A stretch of DNA of 64,000 nucleotides, taken from NCBI GenBank assembly GCA_963921825.1, contig OY997591.1, forward strand, positions 34,183,825 to 34,247,824, given 5' to 3'. This stretch comes from Erodium maritimum (taxonomy: Eukaryota; Streptophyta; Magnoliopsida; Geraniales; Geraniaceae). The notes under the pieces are model-generated. The model made no database searches and had not been told where the DNA came from. It was given only the letters and a program-made list of their open reading frames with translations. Positions 1-11,534 of the stretch are shown one piece after another. A program made the translations under genes and the position numbers. How positions within the stretch are numbered: the first letter of the stretch is position 1; every line of letters starts with the position of its first letter.

Positions 1-359
1 GATAGTGTGAGCAATAATGTTTGCTTAGTTGAGAATATAATCCTTGTTTTGAGGTTTATCTTACTTGAGCGAGTACTTGAGGTGTTGTTAGCGTGAGCAG
101 TGGGACGGTTGGCATCCGGTTTTAAGGTAGTGGTTGCCCGGGTTAGATCGGTAAGTCTTTAGTGCGTTACTAGTATGCCATAATCAAACGGGTGTACGTG
201 GAGGTGAGCATAACGCTCATCCCCTTTACTACTTTTCCCGCAAGGGACGAGTAGCGAACACTGGTTTGGTTGCGGAAAGTTATAAGTAAATGCCTAGAGG
301 ACCGTGTGAGGGTTGCACTAGACCTTACTGGAGCGACTAATGGAGTGGGTGTTCGGTCT

Positions 360-470
360 CCGATTTGGGCGTCAGTTTCATTGGATACCGGGATGTCACA
401 CTCGTTTGTTCGTCGAGTTGTGCTGAGAGGTTGGGGCTGAGTTTAGAGCCGTTGAGTCCACCCATGCGTC
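360..470 (+). pseudogene. gypsy aspartic protease remnant
   Basis: One frame reads VSLDTGMSHSFVRRVV starting at 375, which carries the LDTG(A)SHSFV active-site signature of gypsy retropepsins. The catalytic Asp codon is at 384-386. No long open frame surrounds it. The younger copy at 53116-53391 has lost the DTG at the same place, so this older copy keeps a motif that the younger one has lost. Confidence 0.7.
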
Positions 471-839
471 TGGACACGCCGTTTGGTGTGGGGTGGTGTT
501 GAATAGGGTCGGTCGTGCCTGCGGAGTTGGAGAAGCGAACCGATACAGGAGGTTCGAGAGAGGGTTCAAGAGCCCTGATGATGGATTGAGTCCTCACCCC
601 GAGGACCGGGTATGTTCGGAGTTGGTAGGCACGACGACGGTAGTGGAGCGAGGTCTTAGAGAGACTACAAGGATTCGTGAGGATCGGCAGCGACTGAGCT
701 TGTGCGTGTATCCGTGGGAAGGATGCTTACGAAATGACAACCTTTGAACGTAATCTTGGGAATGGATTGGCTGGCGTAGTGTCGAGCCAATACCGGCTGT
801 TACTGGCGAAGAGCGATTTTAAGTATTCTCGGGTCATAA

Positions 840-1128
840 GAGCTTTAAGTACATCTCTTCCCAACGAGACCTGAATACGCGCCAGCGGCGATGGATGGGA
901 CTACTCGAGGAGTACGACTTTGAGCTACACTACCATCCGGGTAAGGCGAACGTGGTTGCCGACGCCCAGAGTAGGAAGTCGGTCCCGAGTCTTACTAGCA
1001 TATCAGTCCGAGAGTGGGACATGATATGGGAACCGAGCACGCTCGGGTTGGAGCTAGAAGAGTTTACTGGCGGCGTGGCCATGTACTTCTTGGTGACTCA
1101 GCCCACCCGGCTTGGCCAGGGGGGATAG
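840..1128 (+). pseudogene. gypsy RNase H C-terminal remnant
   Basis: The 77-codon open stretch from 895 contains [20 protein letters not shown], the typical end of the RNase H domain of chromovirus pol (usual form: [22 protein letters not shown]). Just before it, 835-890 encodes the usual stretch preceding this motif (FKYI.SQRDLN..QRRW) in a broken frame. The upstream RNase H catalytic region and all of the reverse transcriptase are deleted. Confidence 0.8.
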
Positions 1129-1248
1129 AGGCATCAGTCGGTGGATGTCGAGATGACGGAGATACAGGAGAGAGTTTCCGGCGGTGTTGAAGCCGAGGGC
1201 TGGGATCGTCGTGCTAATTGGGAGTTACTGTATCGTGGAGGTTTGTAG

Positions 1249-1500
1249 TGGAGCGGGATGCGGAGAGCGGTTGCGGAGTTAGTATCGCGGTGCTTCACTT
1301 GTCAAAAGGTGAGAGCCGAACAACATCAACCCGCTAAATTATTGCAACCACTACCGGTTGCACAGTGGAAATGGGGGCACGTCACGATGGTTTTCGTGAG
1401 CGGTTAGCCGAGTTCGCCTACAACAACAGCTTCCTGGCCAGTATCAGGATGGCACCGTTCTAAGCGTTGTGTGGTAGGCCGTGTCGATCGCCGTGTGCTA
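1249..1500 (+). pseudogene. gypsy integrase remnant lacking the catalytic core
   Basis: CFTCQKVRAEQHQPAKL is encoded from about 1291: the CC half of the HHCC zinc-binding domain. It is followed by PVAQWKWGHVTM. In intact elements the DDE catalytic core follows here. Instead the sequence jumps at about 1390 to the conserved stretch after the core (AEFAYNNSF). The same junction is present in the copy at 46959-58190 (about 50880-50890), so the deletion is inherited rather than private to this copy. Confidence 0.75.
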
Positions 1501-3409
1501 GGCAGAAGTGAGAACTGAGGGTTTATTGGGTCTAGAACTAGATCGAGAGACAGCAGAGTCGGTAGGAGCTATGCTGACAGACGGCGCCGACCTCTCGAGT
1601 CAGCAATCGGTCACGTATCCTTGGAGGCGAGTCTGTCTTAAAATTCGTGGACGAAATTCCTTTGAGGGGGGTAGACTGTAATAACCACTCCCGGTCAACG
1701 CCAGTCAAACCTGCGAAAAACAGGAAAATTTAAAAAAATTAAGACAGACGCTTAAATGGACCTAAATTTGACCTCGAGGGTCATACCGGACTTAAGTTGA
1801 CCCCGATATCGACCAAAGTGAGTTCCGGGGGACTCAGGGCAACTTTCTGATCAATTTGGGAAATGTTGACTTTTCGCTGGAAAACTCAACCGAGCGACGT
1901 TTTGGTCCATTCGAGGACCGTTTTGGATCCAAAAAGCTTAGCCGTCATCGCAGCGGTATTAGTTGAGCCGTTTCCTTGTAGCCCGTCAAGTTTCGTAATT
2001 TCGTGGAAAAAGTGTCCGTTCGGGGCCCGAAACGTCCGAATTTCGCGAATGTGATTGGAAAATATCTAGAAGATATTTTCACAAAAAGGTGTGGGACCCA
2101 CTTGACACTTGTCAAATATGTGGTGGTGTTAGGTTTATTGAACAAAACAAAAGATGAGACACATAATGGTTAGTTTGCTTTTTAAGTATTATTTTGTTAC
2201 TTTTTAAAACAAAACAAAAGGGAGCAAATGTGATGTTCGGCCATTGCTTCAAAATGAGAAAAGATGATAGTTTTTAGAGAGAGAAAATAAGAGAGAAGAA
2301 AGGGAGAGAAAAGAGAAGAGGGTTGGGGGTTTTGCCACTATTCACGAGCATCAAACAGTTGAATCGTCTCAACGATAAAAGAATCGAGCTCACATCGACA
2401 TTCTCTACGGTGAGCACCTAACCGATTTTCGTTTTGGTACGTTTGAATTTTAGGGTTTGAGTTTAAATGATTCAAATATGGTTGGGTTTTGGTTAGAATT
2501 GGTTTAAGGATGAATGGTTGAGGTTTGAGGTTCGTTAGGAACGTTTTGGGGCGAAAAGGAAATTTTCCCATTATGGCCGTGTGGGGCCCACATGCTCGGG
2601 TGCTCGGGTTTCGTGTTCGGGTGGTTTAGAACGTTCCCCAAGTAATTAATCTACAACCGGATCGAAATTTGGAATTAAATTGTGAAAGTTGTAATTGATG
2701 GGTTTAGAAACTTTAAACGCTAATTAAATGACTCGGAAGTCGGAATTCGATTCCGTCGAGTGCCTAGGAACCCTTGAATTATTCTAAGACCGTAGAAACG
2801 AAAACATGAATTTTCGGAGCCCCAGAAGGGCGTTTCCAAAACCCGGGCAGATTCGCCATGTCGGGCGAATCAGGCTTTTCCAGGTCCAATATCGATAATG
2901 TCGAGTAATTGGGGAGTTTGGGAGTGATCGACATTGTCGGAGTTACTTTTGGGCGTCAAGTTTATTAAAATTCAGCTTATGCCTGCAAGCTTAAAAGCGT
3001 TTAAAATTGTGTTCTTTTAGATCGTGCCGCGGACCGAGGCAAGGGAAAGCTGGGTGAGTGACTGAGATCACACCGGAGCTCGTTGTTTGGCTTATGGAGA
3101 ACACGCACGAGGTAGGGAAAAGTAGCCGGATCTCGGCCCTGACTAGGGAAAGTTAACAGTAGAAATGCATGTGACACTGCGGTGTCGTGGGTTAAGTGGG
3201 TTATCGAATATTAGAAAGGCATGATACGGGAACGTAGCGAATATCAGAAATGCATGTGACACTTAGTAGTGTCGTAGGAGTAGAGAACTTAGGGTTATTA
3301 GAATTACTGGAGGCATATGACCATGCCCGGAGGTTGATTGCGAACTTATCGAGATTAGGAGTACTGGAGGCATATGACCATGCCCGAAGGTTGATTGTGT
3401 ATTCTGTGT

Positions 3410-4150
3410 CTTGGGTGAACATGAGAGCCCGTGTTTTACTGTTGTGTCTTGGGTGGCCATGAGAGTCTGTACCTTACTGTTGTGTCTTGGGAGGCCATGA
3501 GTGCCCGTGGGGTTGTTGAACTTGTGTCTTTACTGTTGGTGTGTCTTGGAAGACCGTGAGTGCCTGTGGGGTTGTTGAGCCCGTGAGTTACTGTTGGTGT
3601 GTCTTGGGTGTCCATGAGTGCCCGTGGGGTTGTTGAGCCCGTGAGTACTGTTGGAGTGTTTTGGGTGGCCATGAGTGCCCGTGGAGTTGTTGAGCCCGTG
3701 AGTTACTGTTGGTGTGTCTTGGGTGTCCATGAGTGCCCGTGGGGTTGTTGAGCCCGTGAGTTATGGTTGGTGTGTCTTGGGAGGCCGTAAGTGCCCGTAG
3801 GGTTGTTGAGCCCGTGAGTTACTGTTGGTGTGTCTTGGGTGGCCGTGAGTGCCTATGGGGTTGTTGAACCCGTGTCTTTACTGTTGGTGTGTCTTGGAAG
3901 GCCATGAGTGCCCGTGGGGTTGTTGAGCCCGTGAGTTACTATTGGTGTGTCTTGGGTGGCCATGAGTGCCCGTGGGGTTGTTGAGCCCGTGAGTTATGGT
4001 TGGTGTGTCTTGGGAGGCTGTGAGTGCCCGTGGGGTTGTTGAGCCGTGAGTTATGGTTGGTGTGTCTTGGGAGGCCGTGAGTGCCCGTGGGGTTGTTGAA
4101 TCCGTGTTTTACTGTTGGTGTCTTGGGTGGCCATGAGTGCCTGTGGAGTG
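3410..4150. repeat. LTR minisatellite, about 58-bp unit, about 12 copies
   Basis: Successive units contain GTGTCTTGGGTGGCCATGAG followed by TGCCCGTGGGGTTGTTGAGC. Unit starts fall near 3601, 3659 and 3717, giving a period of about 58 bp. The reverse complement of a related 56-bp unit is repeated in both LTRs of the right-hand gypsy element (48010-48560 and 55960-56470). Open reading frames through this block on either strand are products of the repeat and are not genes. Confidence 0.9.
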
Positions 4151-4253
4151 TTGAACCTGTGTTGTTGCTGCTTGTTGAACTTTACTTGTGATTGTGATTG
4201 TGCTTGCCCGAGGTTAGTGACCCGACTGTGTGTCGGGAAGTGGTGTGGAAATT

Positions 4254-4395
4254 GGCTGGCCTGACCGAGTTCGAGTCTCGGGAGGTTGCGAGCGTTCTTT
4301 GGCTGGCTTGACCGAGTTCGAGTCTCGGAAAGTTGCGAGCGTTCTTTGTCTAGCCTGACCGAGTTCGAGTCTCGGGAGGTTGTGAGCATTTGTAG
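4254..4395. repeat. 47-bp tandem repeat, three copies
   Basis: GACCGAGTTCGAGTCTCGG recurs with the GAGTTCG block at 4267, 4314 and 4361, an exact 47-bp period. The core resembles an RNA polymerase III B box (GGTTCGANTCC). No matching A box was found, so this is not called a tRNA or SINE. Confidence 0.8.
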
Positions 4396-5361
4396 GCGAT
4401 GAGAGGGCAGCTCCCCTTCCGACTAGCTATCGGAAAAGCAGCGCTGTACAGATCGCCAATAGGTCGACCGCCTGGAGCCTGACAAGGATCGGCAAAGCAC
4501 GTGGGGCAGGCTCGAGCCCAGCCGGTTAGCAACCGGCACTGAGCAGCTGAAAGGAGTGCGATCCTTTGTGATCTTGTTTGGTGTGCGATCCTTCGTGATC
4601 TTGGGTGTTGCGTGGTGGTCTATCGTGTCTTTGGAGGAGGTCTTCAATCGTTGTGTCTGGTCTACTTTACGTGTCCGAGTGTTGAGTCGGCTGAGGAAAG
4701 TATCAGTGTATGGGTGTCGGTCAGGTTACTTGAGTTTGGGGATAGTGATCCCCGGTGTTGAGTTGGTTGTTGGTGTTACCGGCTTTGTCTGCTGATTATG
4801 CCGTAGTCAGTCTGTTATCCGTGGTGGTGAGCGAACGCTCACCCCTAGCTGCTTTTCCTACAGGTACTGATCACAGGAAAGACTAGGTGGGCTCTCGAAG
4901 CTTGAGGAGCTAGGAGCGGAGTCCGGGTTTTATCTTTTGAGTCTAGTGACGGATACCTTGTACTTGTCCATTTGTTGGGACGTTTTTTTGAAGTTGTAAA
5001 TTATCTTTTTTTATTTATTAAATGGCGATTTTTAAAGTGTTGATTCAAAACAGGTTTCAAATATTGTATCTTTTTAAATGTTCGCGTCCCGAGTTCGGTT
5101 TACTGAAATTGGGGCGTGACAATCAAGATCCAACATAGAGCGTAGAATAACATCAACCTAGACATAATTCATTAGTCTCAGTCCACAATATTATTATTTT
5201 CTTTTTGAAACAACAAGTATTATTAATGGAGCTCCACCTCTACAAGACGTAAAGATGGGTAAGAGTAAAATTGCTCTCAGAGTACAAGAAGAACACCCGA
5301 CAAAACTAAAACCAATACACAGACAGGAACTCCTCATGGCCATAAAGAAGAGGAGACTTGG

Positions 5362-6023
5362 TGATACAGGAATGTGGTGGTAGGATAAGATAGAACCTGT
5401 TGATAGGTTATGTAGTATAGTGATTATATGATGGAGTTCCTTAGCTGGCCGTACAACACTCTCTAAGGAACCAATGGATGAAGATGAAATCGAAGATGGA
5501 GATACTTCAACTGGCCGTATAACACTCTTTGAAGAATCTAAGTAACTAGGGAGATAGATGGATGGAATGAATGATGCCACACAGATTATGAAAAGTTTGT
5601 GATAAGTAGAATAATCAAGCTTAAAGGATTCACACACATGAAGATTGAATTACTTAAAGTTCTTCCCAGAAGAAAACTCAAATTTTATTTCATAAAACTT
5701 GCAGAAACTTCTCTATTGCATGCTGAAAAGGGACCTTGTTAAATAGGCCAACAACAAAACTCGATATTAATTACATTTGATAACTAAATGACTCTTTGAT
5801 TAACTAAATGTTGGAAATCTGCAAAATAGCACAAATAGCTCATTAATAGCCTAGATTTATCTCCATTGCATTGAATTAAGTGGCTAATTTGTCTTTGGAA
5901 ATATGGAACAAGTTGCCTTCATTAATTCCTTGGAGAAGAGGCAAAACAGATTTGTTGGAGTCTTGAATTGATCTTTAATGTCTTCTTTATTTGCCTTGAG
6001 AGCTAGTTTCGATGTCTTCATCA
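5362..6023 (-). repeat. 3' LTR of the short LTR element
   Basis: Left direct repeat. It aligns throughout with 6795-7457, for example in the shared stretches around the cttagctggc block and ttccttggag. The last few bases of the boundary are uncertain because both copies continue identically to CATCATT. Confidence 0.8.
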
Positions 6024-6086
6024 TTCTCTCCTTCTTGACAATGTTCTGACCTCAGAACTGATTCATAACCTCTCAACCTTAATTTG

Positions 6087-6613
6087 TCCACTCCCGTAGA
6101 GTTGCAACCACTATTCCACCTAGTGTCAATACCTGTTGGCCAATAAAGCAATCCAAAGAAGTGTATTGATAATTCATGATAATCAAAATGAAACAGTCTT
6201 GAATATACCTTGAATTTTTCATCTACAATCAACCCGTGACCAAGACGCGTAGAGGACTCCTTATTAATAATTTTGGAAAGAAAAATATCATTTCCTGACC
6301 CAAGAAGGTTCTGAAGTAGTTCAACTCGCCCAAGAAAAACATCATTTGTCTCCACAAATGCATTCTCAGGCCATTGTTGTGATATCATCACATTTGTCAT
6401 TTGAATATCACCTTTGAACAATTCCTCAAACCCGTCCAAGAACCTATCATACCCATTGTGTGACGGACCCACAATAAAGAAGTTGTGCACAGAACATACG
6501 ATTTGGTCTTGCTCCAACAATTCTCGTTCTTCTTGGCACGCTTGTTGTTGTTGCGTAAATGTCACTGTAGGTATTCCCTCTCGTTCATTTTGTGGACATT
6601 GTTGCGCAGACAA
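6087..6613 (-). pseudogene. Internal ORF of the short LTR element, unidentified
   Basis: A minus-strand frame starting MSAQQCPQNEREG at 6613 stays open for about 200 codons across most of the internal region. I do not recognise a domain. The end, next to the polypurine tract (about 6021-6070), reads LRSEHCQEGENDE, like the last codons of gypsy pol. The first codons after the primer site resemble a gag start (MAYYSHQPRHQTPTSKWGD, from about 6756). The most economical reading is a joined gag start and pol end. An intron-like GT...AG segment near 6126-6210 could instead point to captured host sequence, which I cannot decide. Confidence 0.35.
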
Positions 6614-6780
6614 CTTAGCCCAAACTTTCTTTTCGGCTCTTCACTGTTGCTCCCTGGCCATTAAGTCCACCACTTTTTAGACCTTGGTTTCGCCGGATGT
6701 CCCCCCATTTGCTTGTTGGAGTCTGGTGTCGAGGTTGATGTGAATAATACGCCATCAATAGCTCTGATTTGGAGTGTTTA

Positions 6781-6792
6781 GCTCTGATACCA
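6781..6792 (-). promoter_or_regulatory. Primer-binding site for initiator tRNA-Met
   Basis: The minus strand reads TGGTATCAGAGC, the 12-base complement of the 3' end of plant initiator tRNA-Met, two bases beyond the LTR end. It fixes the element's orientation. Confidence 0.85.
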
Positions 6793-6794
6793 GA

Positions 6795-7457
6795 TGATAC
6801 ATGAACGTGGTGGTAGGATGAGATAGAATCTGCTAATAGGTTATGTAGTATAATGATGATATGATGGAGTTCCTTAGCTGGCGGTACAACACTCTCTAAG
6901 GAACCAATGGATGAAGATGGAATCGAAGATGGAGATACTTTAACTGGTTGTACAACACCCTTTGAAGAATCTAAGTAACTAAGGAGGTAGATGAGTGGAA
7001 TGAATGACACCACACAGATCATGGAAAGTCTGTGATAAGTCGAACAATCAAGCTTCAAGGATTCACACACATGAAGATTGAATTGCTTAAAGTTCTAACC
7101 TAATAGAAAACTCGCATTTTATTTCATAAAACTTGCATAAACTTATCTATTACATGCTGAAAAGGGACATTGTTAAATAGGCATGCAGCAAAACTCGAAA
7201 TTAATTACATTTGACAACTAAATGACTCTTTGATTAACTAAATGTTGGACATCTTCAAAACAATACAAATAACTCAGTAATAGTCTGAATTCATCTCCAT
7301 TGCATTGAATTAAGTGGTTGATTTGTCTTTGGAAGTATGATACAAGTTGCATTCATTAATTCCTTGGAGTAGAGGCAAAACAGATTTGTTGGAGTCTTGA
7401 ATTGATCTTTAATATCTTCTTGATTTGCCTTGAGAGCTGGTTTCGATGTCCCCATCA
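6795..7457 (-). repeat. 5' LTR of the short LTR element
   Basis: Right direct repeat, adjacent to the primer-binding site. Scattered substitutions relative to the left copy (for example gtcttca versus gtcccca near the right end) show the insertion is not recent. Confidence 0.8.
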
Positions 7458-8456
7458 TTTGCAGCTCAAGTAAAACGAGCCAGCCCCAAGATAATGGCCA
7501 AAAAACCAATAGAGAAAAGAAAGCAGAAGTAACTCTCAAGTCTAAATAGTTCTACCCACACTCACCCACCCCTACCTAGGAGAACCAACCTGTCTAGACA
7601 AGGTTTAGGCTAGTCGAGAAACAAAGAAACCCAAAGCTAGGTACAAACGGTACCCATAACCCCAAGCAAGAGTTGGAACCTCAAGACACACCAAGGCCAA
7701 CCACAAACCCAAGAACAAATTGATAATCCCAATTAGAAACTGTAAACCCCACCCAAAAGTACAAGGTACAAATGGTACTTGGTACAACCTGAAAACCTCA
7801 CCCAAAAACACATGGTACAAACAGTACCTTGTCTCCCATGCAACCCCAAGAATCAACTCAAAAAAAAAAGAACAGAGAATCCCAAAAGAGCCAAATAATA
7901 AAAACAATGAAAGCTCCCACCACAACCTCAAAAGAGAGCCCACTGCAACCAAGTAACACCTCAGAATTATCATCCCAAAATGAACTCTGACCAACACCTA
8001 GTAAACCAACTGCCAGATCACCAAGAAGCTCAACATCTCAAAAATTTAGAGATTAACTGAAACCTAAATTACAAAAATCTAAGCCTCTTCCTTCTAGAAC
8101 AAAGATGGGGCTTAGTATTCCAAGTGAGAAAACTAAAAGTACAAAAAAAATTAAACTGGACAAATTCAATGTAATAAGCAGAACTCTGATTTTTGCGAAA
8201 CAGCTCTTCCTTAGACAAAATGATCTGTTGGAACTGCAAATTGTTCCTGCATATCCAAATGTGCCAGAGAGTGATGCACACTAATAGAGACCATTGTTTT
8301 TTTTAGCTTTATGAGGCACCAAATGATTCCAAATGTAAAGTAGAGACTCCATATTTTTCGACAGAACCCAAATAGGCCCTACCATCTAAGAATAAGATAC
8401 CACACTTTCCAGGTGTATGAAGAATGAGGAAGAAGATGGTCCTGCTCCTCAAAGAA

Positions 8457-8747
8457 TCAGTAGCAAAATGGGCAGAACCTATCTACCAATGATATCCTAA
8501 TCCCTCTATTTTCCAAGAAGACTTTGGTTGGTATGGCATGATGACAAGTCAACCAAATGAAAAATGATATCTTAGGAGGAAGAAAAGCATTCCATAATGA
8601 AATATTCCAAATAGGAGAGGAGAGGTCGTGTGAGTCTTGAAGCCAATTATATATACCAGCCACTGAAAAACCTTTATCTAGAACTCTAAGAATAGGCTTG
8701 TCATCCCAACTATGAGAAATAGAGACATAGTTAATGATGTTCCCCAA
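8457..8747 (-). pseudogene. LINE zinc-binding region (zf-RVT)
   Basis: 96 codons including ISLWNAFLPPKISFFIWLTC and ending RFCPFCY, the reverse-transcriptase zinc-binding domain found near the C terminus of plant LINE ORF2. A further fragment at 8069-8281 reads LWHIWICRNNLQF, the conserved tail after this domain (W..W..RN..F). Confidence 0.85.
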
Positions 8748-9459
8748 CCTTCATAATTCTCCCAAATCTCATCGTCTCAGTCTTCTTCTAAAAAATAGTA
8801 TCCAATCTCCATTGTTCCAAAGATCCATCACTCTGTTGCTTTTCCGAATGCTTAGATGATATAATATCTGAAATCTATACTTGAGTGGAGAGTTAGTGAC
8901 CCAGCAATCATCCCATAAACTAATCATGGACCCATTAACCAATATCCAATCTATTCCAGCAAACCCAAAAGTTTTGCAGTATTGTCCTTCAATAAGGAGC
9001 TGATATGAGATAAGAAACCCAATTCTTTAGTGATGAGAAAATTAGATAAGTCACAATCGCAATAGTCATAACCAAAACTAGCACATAACACTCTCTTCCA
9101 TAAAGAATCCTTCTTCACAACAGACCTACATCACCACAAACCTCCACCACCACTTTGCAATTAGAGCCTTATCCATGATAAAATAAGGCTTCTGATCCCT
9201 AGCCCCCTAGATTTATGTAGACACACTAGATCCCAATGCATCTTACTCATGACTCTTCTAGTAAGAGATCCATTCCACAAGAACCTCCTCTGCCATTTTT
9301 TCAGTTATTTGATAACCCCTTTTGGAGCCTTAAGTAGTGACATATAATAAAGAGGCGGGGAAGATAATAAAGACTTGATCAAGGGCACCCTCCCTCCCAA
9401 GTAAAGGAATTAGTCTGCCACAAAGCTAATTTCTTCTTGAATTTCTGTATAATGGGTTC

Positions 9460-9903
9460 TCAAGTTTTATAGGATCTTGGATTAACACCTAACTTGAAGC
9501 TCAAGTAATCCCTTGGAAGAGTTATGGAGTTGCAACCTAAGATTTCCGTGACTTCTTCAAATGAGATATTATTATCATTCAACACAACCACATTAGATTT
9601 ATGGAAATTGATTTTGAGTCCAGAGGCTAGCGGAAATTTTTTTAGAGTCCTCTTAAAATTTGGTACTGTAGAGACATCAGCTTTAATAAGGATGAGAGTA
9701 TCATCTGCAAATTGCAGATGTGAAATATTCAAATTCTGATCACCACAATCAACTCCAGAGACTAGATCATCCCTTTTGGCTTGTTTCATAAGATGATGGA
9801 AACCCCTAGTTGCAATGGCAAATAGTAAGGGAGATAAGGAGCACCCTTGTCTTAATCCGCTTTGCATCAGAAAATATTTAGTAGGAGAGCCATTGGCAAG
9901 CAT
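9460..9903 (-). pseudogene. LINE reverse transcriptase fragment
   Basis: A 147-codon open stretch contains SGLRQGCSLSPLLFAIA (RT motif 4, GxxQGxxLSPxLF) and HLQFADDTLILIKAD (motif 5, the catalytic FADD), then a KSNVVVLN block and the conserved LPRDYLSFKLG region. Upstream RT motifs continue in other frames to 10157. Plant L1-type LINEs have the same order. Confidence 0.9.
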
Positions 9904-10157
9904 TGATATCCAAGTTTAAGGTAGGATTGTATCCAAGAGCACCAGAGATCCCCAAAACCCATAGTCTTTAGGGTGCCTAAGAGATAATATCAATCCAGAT
10001 GATCATAGGTTGTCTCAAAGTCTACTTTGAATAGAATGACTGACTGTTAGATCTTTTGATGTGTTGAATCAGCTCTAAGGCAATTAGTATCCCATCTAAT
10101 ATTTGTCTGCCAGTTATGAATCATGTTTGTACTTCATTAACTAGATCATGCATTACT

Positions 10158-11202
10158 TGTTAGGGTTTTGTGCCCTAGGACAAATCCACATTTACATGTT
10201 ACAAACGTCCTTATAGGTTAACAACAATTGGCAAATGTTTTATTATCATTAGTTTGTAATGATTAAATAAAACAGTGTATGTATTACTTTCTATAAAGGT
10301 ATTTGAGAATATTTCCCAAATAGTATAACTCTTAATAGACAAATGAGTAGATTCATTCACAAGTCCCTAGCCTTAACCGATAATCAGAGCTAGTGTGATT
10401 TTGACGAAGATGATCATATTTGCTGATCATGCATATAGAGACATGAGTCAAAGTCACAGATACCAAAGAGTTTCACATATGGACGACCCCCCTTGAGAAT
10501 ACTCCATAGCACAAGGAGACATGAGTATATCTCAACTATCAAAGAAGTCTTTTGTCCTTCGACCATGAAATCACCATGTGATCTACATGATGTGGATTCA
10601 TGACTTGGCATAACCAAACGCTTGTCCTATCAGATAGTTATAAAGGTCATGATCGGTTATGGATACGCACACGTGAGACATATGGGTGATGGTCATATGG
10701 ACTTGTCATTTGTATTATACAAGTTAGATGTCATCAAAACGACCGCTCTTTATAAGTAGGAGGTTTGTAAAAGAAGCATGACCATGAGTGTGATTAGTCA
10801 CCTACATTCCTTACTCAGAATCAAGAGAACATGTTTAGAATGAATTGGAAATGATGAAGCTTCTATGTCTTTGTTCAGTTGCGACACTTGCCAAACGACA
10901 AGAGGATAAAGAACTACTTATGATAAAAGGACTTGACGAAGTATCGATCATTAGTTCTATGACTTGGGAAATCATGGGTCTTGCTAGAAGTTACCCATGA
11001 CATGTGGGTGAAACGTCTTGTTTCATTTCACTACAAATACTCATAGAATCCTAAAGAGCCACACACAATAGAGGATGACCACAACGAAGTGAACGAAATG
11101 GTTTCAATTAAATAGAATTATATGAAATTATATTTGATATAATATATCACTTTTATTTGATACAAACTCTCGCACAAGAAATTAACAATTGTATTTAATT
11201 AC
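10158..11202. mobile_element. Probable Ty1/copia LTR-derived sequence
   Basis: Starts TGTTAGGGTTTTGTGCCCTA, a form I associate with the left end of plant copia LTRs. It continues as non-coding sequence of moderate AT content with no open frame of note. It abuts the truncated LINE on the left and a MULE inverted-repeat end on the right, which may have cut it short. I see no primer site or polypurine tract, so a solo or partial LTR is the best guess. Confidence 0.4.
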
Positions 11203-11450
11203 GGGTTAAATACATTATGGTACCCTTATGTTCGGTCCACGACCCTTTTGGTACTCTTATGTTTTTTTTAAATACATTTAGGTACCATAATGTTCGGTCA
11301 ACGAATGTTTTGAGCCATTGGTGTTAATAAACTAACAAAGTAATGTTAAATGACCGCGTTACCCTTTGTTATCATAGTTGACTTTTGACTTAAGCGTAAA
11401 AAGACCATTATAACCTTTATTGTAGATTTAATATCACTAAAATTTTAATT
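11203..11450. repeat. MULE-like terminal repeat (one end only)
   Basis: Begins GGGTTAAATACATTATGGTA and has the repeated TACCCTTATG and GGTACC blocks, followed by gttgacttttgacttaagcg and aaaaagaccattataacc. The same architecture occurs in the complete MULE at 33473-35068. No matching opposite end was found downstream, so the element may be truncated or interrupted by the LINE that follows. Confidence 0.5.
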
Positions 11451-11534
11451 AAGTATTAATAATGTCATTAATTTCTTTACTAATTCTTATTTCCATTAAA
11501 AAAAATTTGTTTTCCTTAATTTCTTAAATTTTTA

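Larger units (their letters stand above)
1..5121 (+). mobile_element. 3' portion of a degenerate Ty3/gypsy chromovirus (Del/Tekay-like)
   Basis: Internal region (1-1676) followed by a complete 3' LTR (1677-5121). The internal region matches, in opposite orientation, the element at 46959-58190, including the stretch before the protease and the protease itself. It is heavily deleted: protease sequence near 740-770 runs almost directly into RNase H sequence near 800, so the reverse transcriptase is missing, and integrase is reduced to a zinc-finger part and a fragment after the core. The 5' LTR, primer-binding site and gag would lie left of the window. A purine-rich tract (1665-1675) immediately precedes the LTR, as expected of a polypurine tract. 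Confidence 0.85.
1677..5121 (+). repeat. 3' LTR of the left gypsy element (3445 bp)
   Basis: Begins TGTAATAACCACTCCCGGTC just after a polypurine tract and ends GGGGCGTGACA, the reverse of the TGTCACGCCCC end seen in the other gypsy LTRs of the window. Regions inside line up in order with the LTRs at 46959-50265 and 54980-58190: gacttaagttgaccccgata near the start, a TC-rich tract, a CGGGCGAATC patch near 2860, then minisatellites. Confidence 0.85.
5362..7457 (-). mobile_element. Short non-autonomous LTR retrotransposon
   Basis: Two direct repeats of about 660 bp (5362-6023 and 6795-7457), both beginning TGATAC and ending CATCA on the + strand, flank only about 770 bp of internal sequence. 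A primer-binding site complementary to initiator tRNA-Met lies beside the right copy (6781-6792), so the element reads on the minus strand with its 5' LTR at 6795-7457. A purine-rich GAAGGAGAGAATGA lies beside the other LTR as polypurine tract. The internal region is far too short for gag-pol, so it is a deletion derivative or TRIM/LARD-like element that depends on other elements. I could not find a convincing target duplication. Confidence 0.8.
7600..10157 (-). mobile_element. 5'-truncated L1-type LINE
   Basis: Reading on the minus strand from 10157 downward: reverse transcriptase starting in mid-domain (VNEVQT, then TGRQILDG), then the FADD block, the region after reverse transcriptase, the zinc-binding domain and a tail of about 450 bp (8050-7600). 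The tail carries short imperfect repeats of GTACCATTTGTACCTTGTAC. Endonuclease and ORF1 are absent and the sequence simply stops at 10157, consistent with incomplete reverse transcription at insertion. Several frameshifts make it non-functional. Confidence 0.85.

Noticed and set aside
3436-4132. Open frames of 65-112 codons on both strands with repetitive Thr/Gln/His-rich peptides
   Set aside because: They follow the 58-bp minisatellite period and occur on both strands. They are artefacts of an LTR repeat, not genes.
6781-6792. tRNA gene fragment suggested by GGTATCAGAGC
   Set aside because: It is a 12-base primer-binding site next to an LTR, with no tRNA fold around it. The same applies to 54965-54976.
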